From Hedera helix (lineage: Eukaryota > Streptophyta > Magnoliopsida > Apiales > Araliaceae): DNA of 64,000 nucleotides. The notes beneath the pieces were generated by a model, which was given only the letters and a program-made list of their open reading frames with translations, made no database searches and was not told the origin of the DNA. The translations under genes were made by a program, and so were the position numbers. Numbering within the stretch: position 1 is the first letter of the stretch; each line of letters opens with the position of its first letter. Positions 57,155-64,000 of the stretch are shown here, in pieces. The DNA is taken from the NCBI GenBank assembly GCA_947179155.2, contig OX359286.1:13395913-13459912 (forward strand). The letters run 5' to 3'.

Positions 57155-58846
57155 ATGGCCGAGAATCCCAATCCGAACTCGGCCCTTATATCTCGGGAGG
57201 AGTTTGATGCAGTAAAGAATCAGATGACGGAATTGACCATGATGCTAAAAGAGCACTTCAAGTTGAAATCGAAGTCACAAACCGATGACCCACCGGAGCC
57301 ATCATCCCAAGGGAACGGGATGACCCCAGAAACCCCGAAGGTTGAACAGCCAAAACAAGTTATTGTCATTCCAAAAGATGAAGTTACCAGTAATGTCAAC
57401 AAGAAAATAAAGCAGATGGAAGAGGCCATCAAAACTATGAAGGGGATCGGGTCGTATGGCAGTGTTAACTACTCCGACTTATGCATTTTTTCGGGAGCCA
57501 GATATCCCGAGAAGTTCAAAATCCCCGAATTTGAAAAGTATAACGGGTCGGGGGATCCTTACACGCATTTGAAAGTCTACATCGGAGAATTAGGGGCATA
57601 TGCTGAGGACGAGTCGTTGAGAATGCAGTTATTCCAGAAAAGCCTGACAGGGGAGGCTAGGACCTGGTATACGAGGCTGGATAATGCTAAAATTCATAAT
57701 TGGGAGGAGCTGGCCCACACCTTCCTGACGCAATACAACTTTCAATCCCAGATGGCCCCGGACCGATACCAAATGACAAAGATCAGGAAGCAGACCAATG
57801 GATCTTTTAGAGATTACGCTCAACGGTGGAGAAGGATGGCGGCCCAAGTAAACCCACCCATGAATGAAACAGAGATGGTAATGACCTTCATCGATATACA
57901 AGAGACCCCTTATTATGAATGGGTGATAGCTGGGATAGGAAAGCCTTTTGCGGAGATGATCAAACATGGGGAAATGGCAGAGATCGGGTTAAAGTCAGGA
58001 AAGATCTGAGACTTCACAGCTCTTGAAGCTGTTGCTGAGCAAATCCAGAGCGGAAACTATGACAGTTCTTCCCGGAGACCCCAGAAGCGAAAAGAGGAAG
58101 ATGTGTCCTTGGTCTTGCAAGGGCTATCTGGGAAAGCAATGACCAGCCCTCCTATCCGCATGCAAAGGAACGAGCCCCTGCGTCAGTCAAATTTCAACAA
58201 TCAAAGGTATGAGGGGTGCAGGAAATTCGAAAGGCCCCGAGAGAGAGAATTCACCCCATTGGGGGATTCATTGGAGCAGATACTGGCCGTGTTGGTAAGT
58301 CAAAAAAAGATTACAGAACTAGCACCACCAGCGGACCCTAAGGGCAAGAGATACGACCCAAGCAAAAGGTGTGCCTATCACTCGGGGTCCTCGGGACATG
58401 ATACCCAGGACTGCTGGTCACTAAAACACAAGATCTAAAACATGATTGACAGCGGGGAAATCGTGGTGGAACAGCCGGAACCCCCAAATGTAAAGTTCAA
58501 CCCTCTTCCCGAGCATAATAAGGGAGGCGTGAACGTAGTGGAAACCAGTGGGGCGGAAGGTCCTTTGAAATTGAGGTACGTGAGAAATATAGATGAAGAG
58601 ATTTCTATGACCAATGCCCAGGAGGGCACGCGAAATGAGCCCATCAAGTTGCCTGGGATAATTCGAGGTACCAAAAGGGAGCCTATCCGGTTGTCAGCTC
58701 CAAGACCCCTTGTTATAACAGCCAGATCACAATTGCCGATTACCAGTTTGAAGGCTGTTCCGTGGAATTACGGGGGGAAGACCGAGGGGGAGGCCAGTTG
58801 TGCATCAGGCAGCTCCAGGGGAAATCCATTGTATTTACCAAGGTGA
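57155..58846 (+). pseudogene. gag of the Tat element, with three in-frame stops
   Basis: Starts ATG at 57155 (MAENPNPNSALISREEFDAV). After a charged region (residues 30-100) comes the Retrotrans_gag core (about residues 120-260: FKIPEFEKYNGSGDPYTHLK, LFQKSLTGEARTWYTRL). The frame meets TGA at 58007, stays readable to TAA at 58436 just after a zinc-knuckle-like C-x2-H-x5-H-x4-C (CAYHSGSSGHDTQDC), and continues to TGA at 58844. The first two stops fit C-to-T transitions. The aspartic protease expected next is absent: the VPWNYGG motif that normally precedes it is followed within 35 codons by unrelated sequence, then by the RT leader region. Confidence 0.85.
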
Positions 58847-58905
58847 GTCCTTGAGAGCACGAAAAAGGAAAACGGGAAAATCTCGGAGGAAAAAGCCTTG
58901 AGTCC

Positions 58906-60054
58906 TTGAAAGACGATTATGATTTTGATATAGAACTGGATTTCGATTTGATGGGAATTGAGCAGGACGAAGCAGGTGAGTTCGACGCTCCCGACGAAAT
59001 CAAAGAGTGGGTCGAGGATAGACCCAAACCCAACCTAGACCAAACCATTACCATCAACATAGGAACCCCTGAAAATCCCAAAGAGCTGAAAATTGGGGCA
59101 GACCTGACTCTCAACCAGAAAGCAGAGGTAGCTGAGTTATTGAGCCAATATGAGGATGTGTTCGCTTGGTCATATGAAGACATGGTCGGTTTGTCCACGG
59201 ATATTGTGGTACATCGATTTCCTATCAAGGAGGGTTTCAGGCCAGTTAAGCAGAAGCTGAGAAAATTAAAACCGGAGTGGAGCTTAAAGGTGAAGGAAGA
59301 GATAGTCAAGCAATTCAAGGCTGGAATCATCATGGTGTCCACCTACCCAGAGTGGCTTTCCAATATAGTCCCAGTGGCGAAGCCCGGAGGAAAGGTGAGA
59401 GTATGCGTTGACTATAGGGATCTGAACAAAGCCAGTCTCAAGGATAATTTCCCAGTGCCTTTCATACACATCTTGGTGGATAATACGGCTCAGTATGAAA
59501 TGTATTCGTTTGTCGATTGTTTCGCGGGATATCACCAGATAATGGTGGCGGAAGAGGACCGAGAAAAGACCGCCTTCATCACCCCCTAGGGCACGTTTTG
59601 TTATAGACGACTTATTTTCGGCCTCACAAATGCAGGGGCCACTTATCAGAGGGCAATGATGGCCCTATTCCACAACATGATGCATAAGGAGATAGAGGTT
59701 TACGTGGATGACATTATTGTGAAATCAAGGGCGGAATCTGACCATGTGACGCACCTCAGGAAGCTATTTGAGCGGCTCAGGAAGTATAATTTTAAGCTCA
59801 ATCCAGCAAAGTGTGCCTTCGGAGTTCAGTCAGGTAAGCTTCTTGGATTCTTGGTGAGAAATCGAGGCATCGAACTGGATCCGGCTAAGATCAAAGCCAT
59901 TGTGGATATGCCAGCACCTCGTACAGAGAAAGAGATAAGGGGATTCTTGGGGAGGATAAACTTCATCAGTCGATTCATATCCCATCTGACAACCACCTGC
60001 GAACCGATCTTTAAACTGTTAAGGAAAGATGCCTCCCGAGAGTGGAACAGTTAA
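58906..60054 (+). pseudogene. reverse transcriptase of the Tat element
   Basis: One frame carries an acidic N-terminal region, then RVCVDYRDLNKAS, a DNFPVPF motif, FVDCFAGYHQI and the catalytic YVDD (59701-59712), followed by the thumb region up to RGFLGRINFISRFI. TAG interrupts it at 59587 between FVDCFAGYHQI and YVDD, and TAA at 60052. No proper ATG opens the frame; it would be translated as part of a polyprotein. Confidence 0.9.
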
Positions 60055-60564
60055 TGCCAAAAGGCCTTTCAGACCATTAAGAAGCAACTAACAGAAGCGC
60101 TAGTGCTGGTACCTCCGAAGGACGGGATCCCTCTTTTCATGTATATATCCGTGAACGATATGGCGATGGGTTGTATGTTGGGGCAGAAAAATGAATTCGG
60201 CAAGGAGCATGCCATTTATTACCTCAGCAAGAGATTCAACAGCTGTGAGCAAAATTACACACCGATCGAGAGAACATGTTGCGCCCTAGCATGGGCTGCT
60301 ATGAGGTTACAGCATTACCTTCATGGACACACTACCTATTTGATCTCACGAATTGATCCCTTGAAGTATATATTTGAAAGACCAATGTTGAATTGTCGAT
60401 TGTTGAGGTGGCAGTTAATCCTACAGCAATTCGACATCCTCTATGTTACCCATAAAGTCGTGAAGGGGCAGGGGATTGCAGATCAATTATCAGAGATGCC
60501 GACAGGGGGAATTGAGCCTTTAGAAACTTCCCTACCAGGTGAAGACATATTGTGGGTCCAATAA
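60055..60564 (+). pseudogene. RNase H of the Tat element
   Basis: Continues in the RT frame: QKAFQTIKKQL, then AIYYLSKRFNSCEQNYTPIE, CCALAWAAMRLQHYL and the connection region LRWQLILQQFDILY. This is the Ty3-type RNase H_like domain. TAA ends the open segment at 60562, before the second RNase H. Confidence 0.85.
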
Positions 60565-60597
60565 ACGAGGTGTGATGACGAAGGGCAGTTTTGGAAA

Positions 60598-60923
60598 ATG
60601 TATTTTGACAGTGCCATGAACGCTAAAGGGGCAGGAGCTGGAGCGGTCCTGGTTTTCATTATGGGCGAGCAATACCCTGTTCTCACTAAATTACAGTTCA
60701 GTAACTCAAACAATACGACTGAGTATAAAGGATGTATATTGGGGCTGAGATTCGCCCGCAATATGGGAGTGAAAAGATTAGCCGTGTTCGGAGACTCAGA
60801 ATTGGTAATCAGACAAGCAACAGGGGTGTATAGCACTAAGGAGCTTCGGTTACTCCCCTACCACCGGTGTGTGATCCGATTAATGCAAGAATTTGAAGAC
60901 CCTTTCGACATATTCCCAGGGGG
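60598..60923 (+). pseudogene. second, archaeal-type RNase H (aRH) of the Tat element
   Basis: Same frame as RT. Motifs YFDSAMNAKGAGAGAVL, NNTTEYKGCILGL and VFGDSELVI show the D, E, D pattern of RVT_3-type RNase H, a Tat hallmark. Near 60918-60923 a run of G carries a frameshift (downstream frame one base earlier), so aRH and integrase are out of frame. Confidence 0.85.
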
Positions 60924-62361
60924 CGGAATGACTTTGCCGATGCATTGGCCACCCTGGCTTCGTTAGTCCATGTACTCAAAGGCAAAGCCACTCCCCAGAT
61001 TGAGATAACGGTACAAAATGCTCCCGCTTACGAAGAACATGTATCGGAGTTATCAGAAGATGTGGTTAAGCCAAATCAGCCCTGGTATCATGACATTCAG
61101 AAATACTTGAGGGATAAATCTCTCCCCGACCAGGCGAACCGAACGGAAAGGCAGAGAATCCAGAAGATGGCAATGAAATTCTATTTAAGCGGAGATTCCG
61201 TGTATAAGAGGGATGTTGGCTTGGGATTGTTGCGATGTGTAGATGAGACTCAAGCACAGAAAATCATGGGCGAAGTGCATAGTGGAGTATGTGGGCCACA
61301 TATGAGTGGACCGATGTTAGCCAAGAAAATTCTGAGAACGGGGCACTACTGGCTATCGCTTAAGGCCGACTGTGATGATCATGTCAAACGATGTTATCAA
61401 TGCCAAGCACACGGTAATGTGATTCACGCGCCTCCTAATGAACTGCATTGTATGACTTCCCCTTGGCCTTTCTCCATGTGGGGTATGGATGTAATCGGAC
61501 CCGTGGAGCCCAAGGCGAGCAATGGCCACCAGTTCATTTTCATCATGATTGATTATTTCACTAAATGGGTGGAGGCAGCTTCTTTTCCCAAAGTAACACA
61601 GAAAGTCATAGTCAGTTTCATCAGAAACAATGTCATTTGCCGGTACGGACAGCCTGAAATCTTGGTTTTCCGACAATACCAAGAATCTGAACAACACCCG
61701 TATTAAGGAATTATGCGACAAATTCAAGATCAAGCATATCAATTCTGTCATTTATAGGCCCAAAATGAATGGGGCCGTGGAGGCAGCGAATAAGAATATA
61801 AAAAGAATTATGGCAAGAATGTCTGCCAATCATCGGGGATGGCCAGATATGCTGCCCCTCACACTGTTTGCATATCGGACATCAGTTCACACGCCTATAG
61901 GGGCAACTCCTTACACCTTGGTATATGGGATGGAGGTCGTTTTTCCAGTTGAGATGGAGATGGCGTCCCTTCGAATTTTGCACGATGCTCGGATTGACGA
62001 GGAGGATTGAATACAAAGTCAATATGACCAATTAGCCTTAATAGATGAAAGGAGGGTGGCTGCTATATTACACGGTCAATTGTATCAGCAACGCATCTCT
62101 CGATCGTACGACAAAAAGATACGGTCCCGAAAGTTCAAGGAAAATGACTTAGTGCTAAAGAGGGTCATGGCCTGTCAAGACGAAGCCAAAGGGAAATTCG
62201 CTCCAAATTGGGAAGGACCATTTGTGATCAAGAAAGTCCTATCTGGAGGGGCCCTCATCCTACAAGAAATGGATGGCAAGGTATTTCTGCAGCCCCTGAA
62301 TTCTGACTCAGTGAAACGGTTCTATGCTTTAAAAAAAAAAAAAAATTATCTCCCTTTGTAA
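60924..62361 (+). pseudogene. integrase of the Tat element, two frames plus a stop
   Basis: Zinc-binding H-H-C-C part (EVHSGVCGPH ... CYQCQ), then rve core with WGMDVIGP (first D), DYFTKWVEA, SDNTKNLNN (second D) and NGAVEAANKNI (E). A frameshift in the T4 run at 61666-61669 separates the first and second D, and SDNT replaces the usual SDNG. TGA at 62008 splits the C-terminal part, which ends at 62361 in lysines encoded by an A15 run (62331-62345). Confidence 0.88.
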
Positions 62362-62367
62362 CTCGAA

Positions 62368-62414
62368 CTACGTAGGACCTGATCTCCTGACTTTGTGGGA
62401 GTACGTAGGCAGCC
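62368..62414 (+). other. TACGTAGG paired motif after pol
   Basis: CTACGTAGGACC (62368-62379) and GTACGTAGGCAGCC (62401-62414), two TACGTAGG boxes 33 bp apart. A similar ACTACGTA...TACGTAGGCA pair follows pol in many Tat/Ogre elements as far as I recall. Role unknown. Confidence 0.5.
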
Positions 62415-62818
62415 ATCATGGCGCGGTCCGTTCTATACAAAATAATAAACCTTGTCCCTATACCAAACCCATTTCCAGAAAGCCCCGAAACCCTACTTTG
62501 ACAAATACATTCCAAATCTTACCCAAACCTAGCCATATAATCAGCCCAAAATCCAAGACTCACTCCGATGAAATCAGAAGGTCATGCGGCAATATATGTG
62601 GAGTTCTAATCAAGACTTGAGAAAAGAAAGAAGGCAATATATCAAAATCATAATCGGCTGAATAAAATGATGATCCAATGGAGGGCGACGATGCATCAAA
62701 AAGGGAAATGACTAAACCATAAATATTTCTCTATATATACAAAACATTTGGATTACAAAGTCTATCTTTTAAATAATAATGATGAAACTGACATAGTCCG
62801 TCCAGGAAATAAAATCAT
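62415..62818 (+). other. 3' untranslated spacer of the Tat element
   Basis: No gene seen. One 75-codon frame at 62393 is low-complexity and without known motifs. Confidence 0.6.
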
Positions 62819-63999
62819 CTACAGGTCAGAAACCAGCTGAAGCAGGATAGACAGAATAGCCGATGCATCATAAACCTCAAGCTCACCTGCAATCTGCTGT
62901 CCCATCATGTCAATCCGAGCCAAAAGAGCAGCAGCACTACTAACAGTCGCAGAATGGGCCTCCATGATAACTCTGACCTGCTCAAGGATACTATCTCTGG
63001 CAGAGAATGCGACATCACAGCAGCATCCCACTCAGCGTGGGCGATATCCCTCTCAGTCTCAGTAGTACTCAAGGCTGACCGGAGCCGGGTACCCTCAATC
63101 ATTAGTCTCTGGATCCGATCCGCCGAATCAGGACAAGGGACGTGTAAGGGAGGAAGGAACAGCCTCAACATCAGATCTGGGCGCTAACTCTGAAGGCTTC
63201 GGGGGAATGACCGCATCTAAACTGGTCTCAGCTGGGAAAAGTCCTCGAGAACCATCCAATACCCCAATCTGGTCAAAAATCAGCAATCTCAGAATCTCCT
63301 CGCAACCATAGCAGGTAATCGGGTGTCTGACCAGGATGACTATCCCTAAACTCGGTCGAGACCCTGTGTGACCAAAGATCGTATACCCTCAGCATCTCCC
63401 TCTCCGTCTGAGTCGATATGAGAAATCGGTAGTCAGCTGCTCCCGCAAAAAGATGAAGATCCTGCATCTGGTCAAACTACCCCATAACAGCTAAAGGATG
63501 ATAAGTCGTCACCCCCCTCAAACCAAGAAGAGGGAGGAAATCAAAAGGGGGCACATGAGTCAAGAAGTTCAGGAAGGAGCAATAACCCGAGTAGATCAGA
63601 AGATGGAAGGGCTCCTCCATGGCCAATAGGAACTCCCTCAATGAAGCCGCATCAGTGCATCGTCGGGGACAGAATGAGAACTGAATGGCCAAGCTGTGGC
63701 TGAAACAAAACACGTGCCGACGAAACTGCCTGATGGGTCTGAGGTCCCCTGAATATGCGGCCAGAGAAGGAATGACAATACGAGGCCGACAGGTAAGTCT
63801 CTGCAAGTATCATGGGAAGGATGGTATGATCCTCCTAAAGGGCCTGAACAACTACAATAACCCGCATGTCCAGGAGGTCGTCCCTGGCAGGTAGGTATAG
63901 AACTGATATGACACAGGCCATCAAAACATCCACTCTCAAGGCGCCCCAGCGCTTCTCAGACACTGAAAAATCATTGGAGAATCGAGAGAAGCTATCCAC
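62819..63999 (-). pseudogene. antisense ORF (aORF) of the Tat element, broken
   Basis: On minus, three frames carry pieces of one protein entering from the right edge: around 63900-63990 a SEKRWGALRVDVLMACV-like stretch, then PIRQFRRH, at 63480-63660 EPFHLLIYSGYCSFLNFL, PPFDFLPLLGLRG and TTYHPLAVM, and further on STQTEREMLRVYDLW. To 62819 follows a coiled-coil-like, Ala/Leu-rich tail. An antisense ORF between pol and the 3' LTR is known in Tat elements, and this text resembles plant proteins with the DUF7745 / plant-mobile-domain-like region. Frameshifts and stops break it at least three times. Confidence 0.6.
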
Positions 64000-64000
64000 C

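Larger units (their letters stand above)
54154..64000 (+). mobile_element. Ty3/gypsy Tat-lineage retrotransposon, degenerate, 3' end outside the window
   Basis: Order on plus: 5' LTR, tRNA-Arg-type PBS, leader, gag, a gap where protease should be, RT, RNase H, archaeal-type RNase H, integrase, then a long 3' region with an antisense ORF. The second RNase H between RNase H and integrase, the YVDD RT, the PBS class and the antisense ORF are known marks of the Tat clade (Ogre, Retand and relatives). There is no ORF1 before gag as in Ogre. Several in-frame stops and at least two frameshifts make it non-autonomous. It is inserted in B3, after CACGA (54149-54153). Confidence 0.9.

Overview
The window is a gene-poor, AT-rich block of flowering-plant nuclear DNA built almost entirely from LTR retrotransposons nested in one another. 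I see no intact host gene, tRNA, rRNA or CRISPR array. The plant assignment rests on a Ty3/gypsy Tat-type element with a second, archaeal-type RNase H, plant-type primer binding sites (tRNA-iMet and tRNA-Arg classes), Helitron ends and several families of 3.3-4 kb solo LTRs. I cannot name the species.

Layout. 1-2113 is unassigned AT-rich DNA. An old element (J; primer-binding-like site at 5527, gag remnants at 6150-6278 and 26775-26837) hosts solo LTR A1 (2119-5453) and solo LTR B2 (6279-26769). B2 is itself split by A2 (7086-10513), by A3 (10696-17931, which holds B1 at 10972-14845) and by truncated LTR C (19948-26431, which holds A4 at 20049-23539). Most of these insertions are proven by exact 5-bp target duplications. 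26842-30574 holds truncated LTR D, a chromovirus-like 3' end (K) and truncated A5. 30575-40116 is a minus-strand non-autonomous element (E) with PBS, PPT, a 2-kb non-coding interior and roughly 4-kb LTRs, one split by solo LTR H1. 40117-42271 is a related plus-strand remnant (M). 42272-49362 is minus-strand element G with a Helitron in its 3' LTR. H2 (49363-51041) is cut by B3 (51042-54153), which is cut by a Tat-type Ty3/gypsy element (54154 to the window end). That element has decayed gag, RT, RNase H, archaeal RNase H and integrase, and a broken antisense ORF.

The unexpected part is that the long LTRs (A, B, C, D, E, G), although different in most of their sequence, share one layout on the sense strand: TATA box, short first exon ending AG|GT, an AT-rich stretch carrying a cluster of GC-rich palindromes, a short exon, then a GC-AG intron with a TGAGC/GCTCA hairpin just upstream of its acceptor. 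Families A and B even share an alternating five-palindrome cassette. In families B and C the first exon carries a small ORF with a conserved YFG(R/K)xRR core, and the last exon of B keeps a Lys/Gly-rich frame with third-position changes. This points to a spliced leader, possibly a micro-gene, inside the LTR. It is inferred from sequence comparison within the window and has no transcript support here.
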